From Aequorivita soesokkakensis (GTDB taxonomy: Bacteria; Bacteroidota; Bacteroidia; Flavobacteriales; Flavobacteriaceae): a DNA stretch of 64,000 bases. Position numbers and translations under genes: made by a program. The DNA is taken from positions 494,792 through 558,791 of the forward strand of contig NZ_LXIE01000001.1 in assembly GCF_001641085.1 (NCBI RefSeq), read 5' to 3'. Shown in pieces: positions 1 to 8,146 of this stretch. Positions within the stretch are counted from its first letter, which is position 1. Every line of letters starts with the position of its first letter. Under the pieces are notes generated by a model. It was not told where the DNA came from. It made no database searches and saw only the letters and a list, made by a program, of their open reading frames with translations.

Positions 1-171
1 ATTAACTATTATTATAATTTACAACCTGGACAATCAATTGAAAGAAAATATGCTTTATCAGACATTGTTGTATTTGATACAAAAGATTATATTCTGACTT
101 CTGGAAAATATCAAGTTCAGCTCTTTTACAATCTAACACCTTCAAACACTTTGAACTTTCGGATGAAATGA
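1..171 (+). CDS. C-terminal fragment of an unidentified protein
   Basis: The frame is open from base 1 to a TGA at 169-171 and gives 56 residues (INYYYNLQPGQSIERKYALS at the start, ending NTLNFRMK). The gene begins outside the window. The tail alternates hydrophobic and polar residues as in beta strands (KYQVQLFYNL) and could be the last strands of an extracytoplasmic domain, but no family can be named. A bidirectional terminator follows at 205-233, which fits a real gene end here. The frame is clean and the codon use looks like that of its neighbours. Confidence 0.6.
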   Translation: MNYYYNLQPGQSIERKYALSDIVVFDTKDYILTSGKYQVQLFYNLTPSNTLNFRMK

Positions 172-204
172 AAATAGAAAAGCAGCAACAAATTACTCAA
201 ACCA

Positions 205-233
205 AAAACGCCCTCCAAAATGGAAGGCGTTTT
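205..233. terminator. Bidirectional terminator between convergent genes
   Basis: Inverted repeat AAAACGCC...GGCGTTTT with a short inner loop, flanked by A-rich and T-rich sides. It lies between the + strand fragment ending at 171 and ndk ending at 257, so it can serve both. Confidence 0.8.
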
Positions 234-256
234 CAATTAAAATATTCAGCAAATGC

Positions 257-676
257 TTAAAACATTTCACGTCCAGCAAAATGAAAAGCACCTTCAATAG
301 CTGCGTTTTCATCGCTATCACTTCCGTGTACGGCGTTTTCGCCAATGGAAGCTGCATATAATTTACGGATGGTACCATCGGCAGCATCAGCTGGATTGGT
401 AGCACCAATCAAAGTACGGAAATCCTCCACTGCGTTTTCTTTTTCAAGAATTGCCGCAACGATTGGCCCGCGAGTCATATATTCTACCAATTCGCCGTAA
501 AAAGGGCGCTCACTGTGTACTGCGTAAAATGCTTGCGCATCCTGCGTAGTCATGTGGGTAAGTTTCATCGCTACGATTCTAAAACCCGAAGCGTTTATTT
601 TTTCAAGAATGGCGCCGATGTGTCCTTTTTCAACTGCATCTGGCTTTAACATTGTAAATGTTCTGTCTGTTCTCAT
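257..676 (-). CDS. ndk: Nucleoside diphosphate kinase
   Basis: Transfers the gamma phosphate from NTPs to NDPs through a phospho-histidine, balancing cytoplasmic nucleotide pools. The 139-residue protein begins [18 protein letters not shown], the family N terminus, and has the active-site block NAVHGSDS with the catalytic His near residue 117. The open frame extends 17 codons further upstream, but those residues are not part of the family and run into the AAAG-word repeat at 709-742, so the ATG at 676 was chosen. The length is normal for the enzyme. It converges with the fragment at the left edge and diverges from nrnA. Confidence 0.96.
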   Translation of the reverse strand: MRTDRTFTMLKPDAVEKGHIGAILEKINASGFRIVAMKLTHMTTQDAQAFYAVHSERPFYGELVEYMTRGPIVAAILEKENAVEDFRTLIGATNPADAADGTIRKLYAASIGENAVHGSDSDENAAIEGAFHFAGREMF

Positions 677-708
677 TGTGTTTTTTAAAAATTTCGGCAA
701 AAATACTA

Positions 709-742
709 TTAAAAGTTTAAAGCTCAAAGTTTAAAGCTTAAA
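709..742. repeat. AAAGTTTAAAG word repeat upstream of ndk
   Basis: A short spacer of near-repeated words (AAAAGTTTAAAGCTCAAAG, then TTTAAAGCTTAAAG). It resembles the AACTTT-word block before pheT at 14653-14716 on the opposite strand. It is non-coding and of unknown function. Confidence 0.6.
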
Positions 743-845
743 GATAATCTTTCGGAAAAATTATATCATAAACCATTGGAACGACAGCATTTTAGAAACA
801 ATCACAAACGTTTAAAATATTAATTTTTACAAACAGATTTACCCC

Positions 846-876
846 TTTGGGGGTTGGGGGGCTTTTCGTATCTTCG
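846..876 (+). promoter_or_regulatory. Promoter of nrnA-gldI (Bacteroidota type)
   Basis: TTTG at 846-849 and TATCTTCG at 869-876 (one base off TAnnTTTG) are separated by 19 bases. The ATG of nrnA is at 883, only six bases past the -7 element, so the transcript should begin at or next to the start codon. Confidence 0.65.
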
Positions 877-882
877 CGCCCT

Positions 883-1905
883 ATGAATAAGGAAACTACC
901 AAAATAGTTAAAAGACTGCTTGCTTCGCCTCAAAAAATTGTGGTCGTTGGCCATAAAAATCCCGATGGTGACGCTGTTGGCTCTTGTTTAGGGCTTTCTT
1001 TTTTCCTTAACAGACTTGGGCATAGGGCGGATGTAATTATGCCCAATGATTTTCCTGATTTTTTAAAATGGCTTCCGGGCGTGGATGATATTATTATTCA
1101 CGAAAAAGAACAGGACAGAAGCATCAAGACCATTACAGAAGCATCGGTAATTTTTACTTTAGACTTTAATAGTTTAGATCGAATTGGTGATATGCAACAA
1201 TTCCTGGAAGACAGTGATGCCAATTTTGTAATGATAGACCATCACCAGCAACCGGCAGATTATGCAATTGCAACCTATAGTGATGTAAGCATGAGTTCTA
1301 CTTCTGAAATGGTATATCATTTTATGGAAGCTTTGGACGAACTTACCGCGTTGTGCATGGAAGTATCTACACAACTATATACCGGAATTATGACCGATAC
1401 CGGCTCGTTTCGTTTTTCATCCACCACCGCCACTACACATCGCGTGGTTGCCCACTTAATTGAAATGGGTGCCGACAGTGCAAAAATTCACCAAAACGTG
1501 TATGATACCAACAGCCCGGACCGTATGAAATTGCTGGGCGTAGCGTTGAACAATCTTCACATTTTAAAGGAATACAATACGGCATACATTACACTTACCC
1601 AAAATGAGCTTGATACAAACAACTTCAAAAAGGGAGATACGGAAGGTTTTGTGAATTATGCGCTTTCTGTTCAAGGTGTTGAGTTTGCTGTAATTTTTAT
1701 TGAGAACAAACAGGAGAATATTGTGAAAATCTCTTTCCGAAGCAAAAACAATTTTTCAGTGAACGATTTTGCCCGCAACCATTACAACGGTGGCGGACAT
1801 ATTAACGCTGCCGGCGGAAAAAGTTCGCAATCCCTTAACAAAACCATAACCGAATTTATTAGTATCTTGCCCCGTTATAAAGATGAACTCACTCATGCTT
1901 CCTAA
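883..1905 (+). CDS. nrnA: DHH-family oligoribonuclease/pAp phosphatase (NrnA-like)
   Basis: A 340-residue DHH/DHHA1 phosphoesterase, expected to degrade short RNA oligonucleotides and dephosphorylate 3',5'-pAp in the cytoplasm. Visible motifs are HKNPDGDA near residues 24-31, the metal-binding DHH at about 119-121 (MIDHHQQ), and the C-terminal DHHA1 substrate motif GGGHINAAGG near 303-312. The open frame extends 12 codons upstream to 847, but those lie across the promoter; the ATG at 883 gives the usual N terminus. The 3' end overlaps gldI by 23 bases, so the two are probably translationally coupled. The family is clear; the split between oligoribonuclease and pAp activity is inferred. Confidence 0.88.
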   Translation: MNKETTKIVKRLLASPQKIVVVGHKNPDGDAVGSCLGLSFFLNRLGHRADVIMPNDFPDFLKWLPGVDDIIIHEKEQDRSIKTITEASVIFTLDFNSLDRIGDMQQFLEDSDANFVMIDHHQQPADYAIATYSDVSMSSTSEMVYHFMEALDELTALCMEVSTQLYTGIMTDTGSFRFSSTTATTHRVVAHLIEMGADSAKIHQNVYDTNSPDRMKLLGVALNNLHILKEYNTAYITLTQNELDTNNFKKGDTEGFVNYALSVQGVEFAVIFIENKQENIVKISFRSKNNFSVNDFARNHYNGGGHINAAGGKSSQSLNKTITEFISILPRYKDELTHAS

Positions 1906-2449
1906 GCTGTTTTATATTATCCTTTTCGCCACGCTAATTGTTTCTTGTAAAAGCCCTGAAGCTAGGCGCCCAGTGCAAAGTCACTCCGGAACATTTATAA
2001 AGGAATCTGCCGAGCGGAACAAAAAAATCTACGACGAAGAGAAAAGTTTTATCGAAAAAATCATTGCCAAAGACTCTACCAATAATTATATTTCTTCAGA
2101 AAGCGGTTTTTGGTATTTTTATAATAAAAAAGATACTTCAACTACAGAAATGCCTGATTTGGGAGATGTGGTAAAATTCACCTACGACATTAAAGATTTA
2201 AACGGCAGCGTTATTCTATCGGAAAAAGAAAATGGACTGCAACAATATAAAGTGGACCAAAGCAACCAAGAGCTTATTTCCGGTGTTCGCGAGGGCATCA
2301 AACTTATGAGGGAGGGCGAAACAGTTACCTTCCTTTTTCCTTCCTATAAAGCTTTTGGCTATTATGGGATCGAAGAAAAACTCGGCACCAATATTCCTGT
2401 GCAGAGCACTATAACTTTACACTCAATTGAACAATCAAACGAAAATTAA
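1883..2449 (+). CDS. gldI: Gliding-associated FKBP-type peptidyl-prolyl isomerase lipoprotein GldI
   Basis: A 188-residue lipoprotein with an N-terminal signal and lipobox (TLIVSC, Cys about 22), then an FKBP fold over about residues 85-185 (GDVVKFTYDIKDLNGSVI, LISGVREGIKLMREGETVTF). FKBP lipoproteins of this size and form are the GldI family, needed in Flavobacterium johnsoniae for gliding and T9SS function, where they are thought to help fold envelope components in the periplasm. The start lies inside nrnA, and a second ATG four codons in is equally possible. The next gene also encodes isomerase domains, so this is a small periplasmic-folding cluster. It could be a generic FKBP lipoprotein instead. 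Confidence 0.82.
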   Translation: MNSLMLPKLFYIILFATLIVSCKSPEARRPVQSHSGTFIKESAERNKKIYDEEKSFIEKIIAKDSTNNYISSESGFWYFYNKKDTSTTEMPDLGDVVKFTYDIKDLNGSVILSEKENGLQQYKVDQSNQELISGVREGIKLMREGETVTFLFPSYKAFGYYGIEEKLGTNIPVQSTITLHSIEQSNEN

Positions 2450-2456
2450 TTAAACG

Positions 2457-3563
2457 ATGAAAAAACTAACATTTTTATTTTTATTGCTTTCACTTGCATT
2501 AGCTTCCTGTCAGGAAAAATATCCTGATTTAAAAGATGGCGTATATGCTGAATTTATTACAAACAAAGGAACTTTTGTTGCCAAATTGAAAAACGAATCT
2601 GCTCCATTAACCGTTTCAAACTTTGTTGCGCTTGCAGAAGGTACCAACGGAATGGTAGATTCACTATACAAAGGAAAACGTTTTTATGACGGACTTACTT
2701 TTCACCGCGTAATCAAGGATTTTATGATCCAAGGTGGTGATCCAAAAGGAGATGGTTCTGGAAGTCCAGGCTATGCATTTCCTGACGAGATTACAGATAC
2801 AATCCGTTTTAACAAAAAAGGTCTTTTGGCAATGGCAAATTCTGGCCCTGCAACCAATGGTAGCCAGTTTTTCATTACTTTAAAAGATACGCCTTGGCTA
2901 GACGGCCGTCATACTGTTTTTGGAGAAATAGTGGTTGGACAGGAAGTTGTGGATTCTATCGGAAACGTGGAAACCGAAAAGCCCGGCGACAAGCCAAAAG
3001 TGCCTGTAGTAATTGAAAAGGTGAACATCATCAACAAAGGTGATGTGAAGGTTCCATATTTCACTGAAGAGATGGGCAAACTTGAAAAAGAAAAGAAGGA
3101 AAAAGAAGAACGCATCAATAAAGTAGCGGCTTCCCAAGCTGAGGAATTGAATGCTATTAGAGCTAAAGCTGATTCAATGCCTTCAGGTATTAAAATTTAT
3201 TTTAATGAAAAAGGAACCGGCCCGCAACCAAAAGAAGGAGACAAGGTAATGATGAATTACGCTGGCTATCTTGCAGATGGACATATGTTTGATTCAAATA
3301 TATTATCAAATGCAGAGAGATTTGAAATGGTAGATGAAATGCGTAAAGCTGCCGGACAGTACACGCCAGTGCCAACAGATTATAGCACCGAAGCAAAATT
3401 GATTCCAGGTTTCCGCGAAGGATTATTGAATATGAAGGTTGGTGATAAAGCAACAATCTTTATTCCTGCTCATTTAGCATACGGAAAAAGAGGAATACCA
3501 GGAGTTATTCCTCCAGATTCTGAATTGATCTTTAACCTTGAAATTGTTGAGATAGTTCAATAA
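2457..3563 (+). CDS. Dual-family immunophilin: cyclophilin-FKBP fusion lipoprotein
   Basis: A 368-residue lipoprotein (signal, then LALASC, Cys about 18). The first domain, about 28-195, is a cyclophilin (FHRVIKDFMIQGGDP, NGSQFFIT, LDGRHTVFGEI). A charged coiled linker (about 200-240, rich in KEKKEKEE) leads to a C-terminal FKBP domain (about 240-368: GDKVMMNYAGYLADGHMFDS, AYGKRGIPGVIPPDSELIF). Both are peptidyl-prolyl isomerases, so one envelope protein carries two unrelated isomerase folds. Such CFBP-type fusions are known in some flavobacteria. It follows gldI by seven bases and likely shares its mRNA. A strong terminator follows. Confidence 0.92.
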   Translation: MKKLTFLFLLLSLALASCQEKYPDLKDGVYAEFITNKGTFVAKLKNESAPLTVSNFVALAEGTNGMVDSLYKGKRFYDGLTFHRVIKDFMIQGGDPKGDGSGSPGYAFPDEITDTIRFNKKGLLAMANSGPATNGSQFFITLKDTPWLDGRHTVFGEIVVGQEVVDSIGNVETEKPGDKPKVPVVIEKVNIINKGDVKVPYFTEEMGKLEKEKKEKEERINKVAASQAEELNAIRAKADSMPSGIKIYFNEKGTGPQPKEGDKVMMNYAGYLADGHMFDSNILSNAERFEMVDEMRKAAGQYTPVPTDYSTEAKLIPGFREGLLNMKVGDKATIFIPAHLAYGKRGIPGVIPPDSELIFNLEIVEIVQ

Positions 3564-3583
3564 TTTCAGTTTATCTTAAATAT

Positions 3584-3625
3584 AAAGAGGAACCAGTTTT
3601 TAAAATTGGCTCCTCTTTTTTTTTT
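3584..3625 (+). terminator. Rho-independent terminator after the immunophilin gene
   Basis: Hairpin AAAGAGGAACCAGTTTT / AAAATTGGCTCCTCTTT followed by a run of Ts on the + strand. It ends the nrnA-gldI-immunophilin unit and, read the other way, could also serve pepD. Confidence 0.85.
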
Positions 3626-3639
3626 ATCAATTTTCAGTT

Positions 3640-5091
3640 TTATTTCTTCGGAATATTTTTCAAAATTTCCAGTACAAACTCCCAGTATTTTTGAGCCGAA
3701 GAAATACTCGCGCGCTCATCGGGAGAGTGTGCTCCCTTTATGGTTGGCCCGAAAGAAATCATATCCATTTCTGGGTAATTCTGCCCTAAAATTCCACATT
3801 CCAATCCTGCGTGGCAAGCAGCTACATTTGCCTTTTCACCGTTCATTTTTTGGTAAAGATTGTCCAAAACCTTCAAAATAGGGCTATCCATATTTGGTGC
3901 CCAGCCGGGATAATCCCCAGCCAACTTTGCATCATAGCCAGCAAGCTCAAAAACAGAAGTGAGTGCGTTCGCAAGATTTTCTTTTGAAGATTCCACAGAA
4001 CTACGGGTTAAGCATTCAATCTTTATATTTCCGTTTTCAACGGTAACTTTCGCAATGTTGTTTGAGGTTTCAACCAAATCCTCAATATCTGGACTCATTC
4101 TGTAAACGCCGTTGTGGGCTGCGTTCATTACATTCAGAAAATTCTTTTGATCTGCTTCTGCCATCACTTTCGCAATAGCTTCATTATTTTTTTCAGCAGT
4201 AATGGAAAGGTTTGGTTCCAAAGATTTAAATTCAGAAATAATTTCCTTTTTCATCTTTTCAAAAGCAGAAGTAAATTTTTCCTCTGAGGAAACCACAACT
4301 TGCGCCACACTTTCCCGCGGAATTGCATTCCGAAGACTACCTCCTTCAAGTTTTGCCAACTGCATAAAATCCTTTGTTGCAAAAAGCAAACGGTTCATCA
4401 GTTTGTTGGCGTTGCCCAAACCTTTAATAATGTCCATTCCGCTGTGGCCGCCATTTAATCCTTTCACTTTAATAGTATAAGTTGTTGAATTTTTTGGCGC
4501 TTCGGCTTCAGTATAAGTTCCGGTGGCGGTAACATCTACCCCACCGGCGCAGCCTACCCCTATTTCATCATCTTCTTCTGTATCAAGATTTAAAAGGATG
4601 TCACCTTTCAGTAAACCGCCTTTCAACCCTTTGGCTCCCGTCATTCCGGTTTCTTCATCTATTGTGAAAAGCGCCTCAATTGCAGGATGTTCAATTTCGT
4701 TGCTTTCAAGAATCGCCATAATTGTGGCAACTCCCAAACCGTTGTCGGCTCCAAGCGTAGTTCCTTTTGCACGAACCCAATCGCCATCCACGACCATTTC
4801 AATGCCCTGTGTGTCAAAATTGAAATTGGTGTCGTTATTTTTTTGGTGAACCATGTCCAAATGGCTTTGAAGTACCACAGCTTTACGGTCTTCCATTCCT
4901 TTGGTAGCTGGTTTGCGGATTATCACATTGCCCACTTCATCTTCCATCGTTTCCAGACCGAGACTTTTCCCGAAGTCTTTCATAAACGCAATAACACGTT
5001 CCTCTTTTTTTGAAGGGCGCGGTACGGCATTCAGGTCTGCAAAATTGTTCCAAAGGACTTTGGGTTTCAGGTTTCTTATTTCTTCGTTCAT
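3640..5091 (-). CDS. pepD: Aminoacyl-histidine dipeptidase (Xaa-His dipeptidase), M20 family
   Basis: A cytoplasmic zinc dipeptidase of 483 residues, the usual PepD length. It hydrolyses Xaa-His and other dipeptides. The metal-binding motifs are QSHLDMV (His about 77, Asp about 79), GADNGLG (Asp about 116), and DEETGMTGAKG with the catalytic and metal-binding glutamates near 146-147. The C-terminal part has CHAGLECGILG and SFGPTIKGAHSPDER, characteristic of this branch. There is no signal peptide. It is divergent from the DUF3810 gene, and the spacer between them is full of CACGAAT-type repeats. Confidence 0.95.
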   Translation of the reverse strand: MNEEIRNLKPKVLWNNFADLNAVPRPSKKEERVIAFMKDFGKSLGLETMEDEVGNVIIRKPATKGMEDRKAVVLQSHLDMVHQKNNDTNFNFDTQGIEMVVDGDWVRAKGTTLGADNGLGVATIMAILESNEIEHPAIEALFTIDEETGMTGAKGLKGGLLKGDILLNLDTEEDDEIGVGCAGGVDVTATGTYTEAEAPKNSTTYTIKVKGLNGGHSGMDIIKGLGNANKLMNRLLFATKDFMQLAKLEGGSLRNAIPRESVAQVVVSSEEKFTSAFEKMKKEIISEFKSLEPNLSITAEKNNEAIAKVMAEADQKNFLNVMNAAHNGVYRMSPDIEDLVETSNNIAKVTVENGNIKIECLTRSSVESSKENLANALTSVFELAGYDAKLAGDYPGWAPNMDSPILKVLDNLYQKMNGEKANVAACHAGLECGILGQNYPEMDMISFGPTIKGAHSPDERASISSAQKYWEFVLEILKNIPKK

Positions 5092-5120
5092 CAGTTATAG
5101 TTTTATTGTGAATATTTTTT

Positions 5121-5267
5121 TGCCACGAATGCACGAATTATTGTGTTTTTATGTGTGAAGTATTTCTGTGAAATACTTTGCGACAGAGTTAATAGAAATT
5201 AATTCGTGAATTAGTGGCAGAATTTCTACACACAATTCCTAAAAAAAATCATTCGTGCATTCGTGAC
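5121..5267. repeat. CACGAAT/ATTCGTG inverted repeat cluster
   Basis: Three related segments lie in the pepD-DUF3810 spacer: TGCCACGAATGCACGAATTA at 5121-5140, its near reverse complement TAATTCGTGAATTAGTGGCA at 5200-5219, and CATTCGTGCATTCGTGAC at 5250-5267. The first can pair with either of the others. The element is non-coding and resembles a dispersed intergenic palindrome. Confidence 0.8.
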
Positions 5268-5346
5268 AACACATTTCCACAAAATTACCTTTTTTCAATC
5301 GCTTTAAAAATTATGTGGAGAAAGATTTCCTTCGTAAGTTTGGATT

Positions 5347-6414
5347 ATGCAAAAACGAACCTCAGCATTTCTCACGCTATTTCTAATTGTGCAGATTATT
5401 GCACTTCAGGTTTTAAAGCATTTCCCCGAATTTGTGGAAAAATATTACAGTCTCGGAATCTATCCGTGGATTTCAAAAATCTCCCGCTACATCTTTGGTT
5501 GGGTTCCTTTTTCAGTCGGTGATCTATTCTATTTGCTTATTGCGATTGTCGCAATTAGATGGCTTTATAAAAATGTGAAAAGGCTTAAAAACGATCAAGT
5601 GAGTTTTGTTGTAGATATTTTGGCAGCAGTTTCGGTGGTCTATTTTATGTTTCATGTACTTTGGGGTTTCAATTATTATAGGCTTCCACTTCATAAATCA
5701 TTGGGTTTGGAAAATGATTACAATACAGAACAGCTGCTGAACACAACATATCGGTTTATTGAAAAAAGTAATTCAATGCACCGTGAATTGGGTTTTGCGG
5801 ACAGTGTGAAAATTGAATTGCCCTACACCCAAAAGGAAATGTTCAAAAAAACCTTAAATGGTTATAAAAATCTTGAAGGGGAATTTCCGCAGTTGGCCTA
5901 TTCGCCAAGAAGTATTAAAAAGAGTGGCTGGAGTTTGGGATTGACCTATATGGGTTATAGTGGTTATTTGAACCCATTTTCAGGCGAGGCGCAAGTAAAT
6001 AATTTGATGAAAACCTATAAATTTCCAGTAGTTGCCTGCCACGAAGAAGCCCATCAAATAGGTTATGCAGCAGAAAATGAAGCGAATTTTATTGCCACGC
6101 TTTCTACCCTGCACAACGATGACCCATATATGCAATATGCGGGATATATTTTTACGTTGCGCTATTTGATAAATGAAATGGCACGAAGGGATGAAGCTAA
6201 ATATGAAGAGCTATTAACCCAAATAAATCCCGGTATTTTGGAAAGCTATAAGGAAATGCGCGATTTTTGGGAAAGCTACCAAAACCCGTTCGAGGATTTC
6301 TCAAAAATATTTTGGGACAATTTCCTAAAAGCAAACAACCAAAGCCGTGGGATCATGAGTTATGATTATATGGTGGCTTTGATTGTTAATTATTATGAAG
6401 GCAAAACACTTTAA
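5347..6414 (+). CDS. DUF3810 membrane protein with HExxH motif
   Basis: A 355-residue protein with three hydrophobic segments in the first about 110 residues, followed by a large soluble part. That part contains CHEEAHQIGYAAENEANFIA near residues 231-250: a true HExxH (HEEAH) followed by conserved acidic residues that could be the third zinc ligand. This matches the DUF3810 family, widespread in Bacteroidota and likely a membrane-anchored zinc peptidase; activity is inferred from the motif only. It is transcribed away from pepD, a neighbourhood I believe is common in flavobacteria. The ATG at 5347 gives a good first membrane segment. Confidence 0.85.
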   Translation: MQKRTSAFLTLFLIVQIIALQVLKHFPEFVEKYYSLGIYPWISKISRYIFGWVPFSVGDLFYLLIAIVAIRWLYKNVKRLKNDQVSFVVDILAAVSVVYFMFHVLWGFNYYRLPLHKSLGLENDYNTEQLLNTTYRFIEKSNSMHRELGFADSVKIELPYTQKEMFKKTLNGYKNLEGEFPQLAYSPRSIKKSGWSLGLTYMGYSGYLNPFSGEAQVNNLMKTYKFPVVACHEEAHQIGYAAENEANFIATLSTLHNDDPYMQYAGYIFTLRYLINEMARRDEAKYEELLTQINPGILESYKEMRDFWESYQNPFEDFSKIFWDNFLKANNQSRGIMSYDYMVALIVNYYEGKTL

Positions 6415-6442
6415 AAGAATCCTTCCCTACATTGTTTATTGA

Positions 6443-7288
6443 TCATTGAACATATTCCGCTTCTGTTGGTTTTGCGAACACTGAAGCATCAAGCATAGTT
6501 TCGGTTGCGGTGATTTTATCAAATTTAATGTCCATCTTTTCGTCATGCGGCTTTCCGTTTTCCACATTCCACCAAGTTAGCTTTTCGGGTAGCAAAAGAC
6601 CGTTTACATCTTGCCATTTGTCGTATTTTATAAAATGCCAATCATCACTTTTCTTTTGATCTTTAAAGGTAACTGTATATGCCAGCCAGGTCATTTTGTT
6701 GGTTTCAGAATCAAAATATAAAATGTATTCATCTTTTGGGGAATCGCCCACTCCATCGTTATATGAAATTTTGTAACCATTGTACATTTTGCCGTCAAGT
6801 TCAGTTGGTCCAACTTCTGCATAATTGGTTCCCGGATCTGCGATTACGAAAGGCATTGCATAAAAATAAAACATCAAATTGTGATAAAAAACAGGATTGC
6901 CCTCATAGCCCAAATCGTGTTTCAAAAGCCAAACTCCCTTTCCGTCATAACCAATAGACCAATCTTTGGACTCTATTTTGGTTTTTCTGTCGGGTAAGGA
7001 AACGGTGTGTGTTTCATCTCCTTTTTTCCCTTTCATCTCAAAACAGAGGTTGTTCATCTTTTTCCAATGGTCCAAACCTCCGTGAGCGATAAATACGTTT
7101 TGTAATGTTGCGGGATAGGTTTTTTCAGTGTTTGTTTGGGCATTCTTTGGATCGCCATCTGGGGCTTCCACTCCCGTTGAATCAAGTTCGGTGCCTTCAA
7201 TCCGTGGATCTTCGCCCGTAGTTTTTTTATCGTCCCTACAAGACGAAAGAGAGATTATAAGTGCAGCAAAAAAAAGCAGTTTTTTCAT
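6443..7288 (-). CDS. Lipoprotein, DUF6503-like
   Basis: A 281-residue protein with a short signal and lipobox (IISLSSC), an acidic/threonine-rich linker (about 20-60), then a domain starting FIAHGGLDHWKKMNNLCFEM and rich in alternating strands (YDGKGVWLLK, YNGYKISYNDGVG, EYILYFDSETNKMTWLAY). This pattern suggests a beta-rich, LolA/outer-membrane-lipoprotein-sorting-like fold and looks like the DUF6503 family of flavobacterial lipoproteins. No catalytic motif is visible and the function is unknown. It converges with the DUF3810 gene and diverges from the 7439 gene. Confidence 0.7.
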   Translation of the reverse strand: MKKLLFFAALIISLSSCRDDKKTTGEDPRIEGTELDSTGVEAPDGDPKNAQTNTEKTYPATLQNVFIAHGGLDHWKKMNNLCFEMKGKKGDETHTVSLPDRKTKIESKDWSIGYDGKGVWLLKHDLGYEGNPVFYHNLMFYFYAMPFVIADPGTNYAEVGPTELDGKMYNGYKISYNDGVGDSPKDEYILYFDSETNKMTWLAYTVTFKDQKKSDDWHFIKYDKWQDVNGLLLPEKLTWWNVENGKPHDEKMDIKFDKITATETMLDASVFAKPTEAEYVQ

Positions 7289-7317
7289 AATGATTGGTTT
7301 TTAGTTGTTTAAAAGTA

Positions 7318-7347
7318 AAAAAGCTTCCCAGAACTGGGAAGCTTTTT
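7318..7347. other. Perfect 13-bp hairpin in a divergent intergenic region
   Basis: AAAAAGCTTCCCA-GAAC-TGGGAAGCTTTTT has the form of an intrinsic terminator but lies between two genes that start on either side (7288 on -, 7439 on +). It is 30 bases upstream of the - strand start, so it could be a leader hairpin of that gene or a relic terminator. Confidence 0.75.
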
Positions 7348-7386
7348 AGAAAGGTTTATGATTTTTTGGAATTTAATATTTTATAC

Positions 7387-7417
7387 TTGACCGCTTTGTG
7401 TTTTTTCAGTATTCTTG
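7387..7417 (+). promoter_or_regulatory. Putative promoter of the 7439 operon
   Basis: TTG at 7387-7389 and TATTCTTG at 7410-7417 (one base off TAnnTTTG), with a 20-base spacer. The ATG is 21 bases further on. Confidence 0.5.
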
Positions 7418-7438
7418 CTTCGCTAAAATCTGCTAGCT

Positions 7439-8146
7439 ATGAAAAGAAAATATTTGTTTCAACTCCTATTTTTAGGCGTTCTTTTGCTTCTTCAATCGTG
7501 CGAGGTGCAAATTATGGACGACCGCCGTATCTTGGTAAAAGGAAATATCGTAGACAGTTCCAACAATCCCATTCCGGGAATTTCCGTACGCTGTGAGTCT
7601 TCCTATTTAAATTTAGGAGAAGCCATAAGTGATGCTAATGGCCAATTTGAATTTACATCTTTAGAAGTGGAAACCTATAACTCGTTAAATATTACCGTAA
7701 ATGTGAAGGAGGACGGTTATTACTATTATGATGATTATAATTATGGGAATTTAGAAAACCCCGCTTATTCTGCTAAAAATTATTTCAATAATGCTACAAA
7801 CCGTAACGCTGCCACCTATAATTTAGGAAGAATACAACTCAATGAGGTAGCAAGGCTTGCCCTTTTCATAAACAATACTCCGGGAGATAACAATTCGCTT
7901 GCTTATAAATTAAATTATGATACCTCGGTTTGCCAAATAGATCTTAACGTAAGCGATTCTGAAGATTGCAAATCTTTTGACAATTCTTACAATCAGCTGG
8001 ATCCTAGTTCTTCTAGCTTTGATATAGAATTGGAAAGCCAATTGGGGACAACTGTACTTTTCAAATATATATTGAACAACGAACCAGAACAAACCATCGC
8101 TATACCGCTAACAAATCTAGAAAATACATATGTTTTTGAATATTAA
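7439..8146 (+). CDS. Lipoprotein with carboxypeptidase-regulatory-like domain
   Basis: A 235-residue protein with a signal and lipobox (LLLLQSC), then a CarboxypepD_reg-like Ig fold at about 30-90 (VKGNIVDSSNNPIPGISVRC, DANGQFEFTSLEVETYNSLN). A Tyr/Asp/Asn-rich stretch (DGYYYYDDYNYGN) and an uncharacterised C-terminal beta-rich part follow. It is probably anchored in the outer membrane. The stop codon lies inside the next gene (17-base overlap), so the lipoprotein and the barrel are likely made together and may interact. Confidence 0.7.
   Translation: MKRKYLFQLLFLGVLLLLQSCEVQIMDDRRILVKGNIVDSSNNPIPGISVRCESSYLNLGEAISDANGQFEFTSLEVETYNSLNITVNVKEDGYYYYDDYNYGNLENPAYSAKNYFNNATNRNAATYNLGRIQLNEVARLALFINNTPGDNNSLAYKLNYDTSVCQIDLNVSDSEDCKSFDNSYNQLDPSSSSFDIELESQLGTTVLFKYILNNEPEQTIAIPLTNLENTYVFEY

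Noticed and set aside
677..727. N-terminal extension of ndk
   Set aside because: The extra 17 residues are absent from the kinase family and overlap the word repeat; [10 protein letters not shown] is the normal start.
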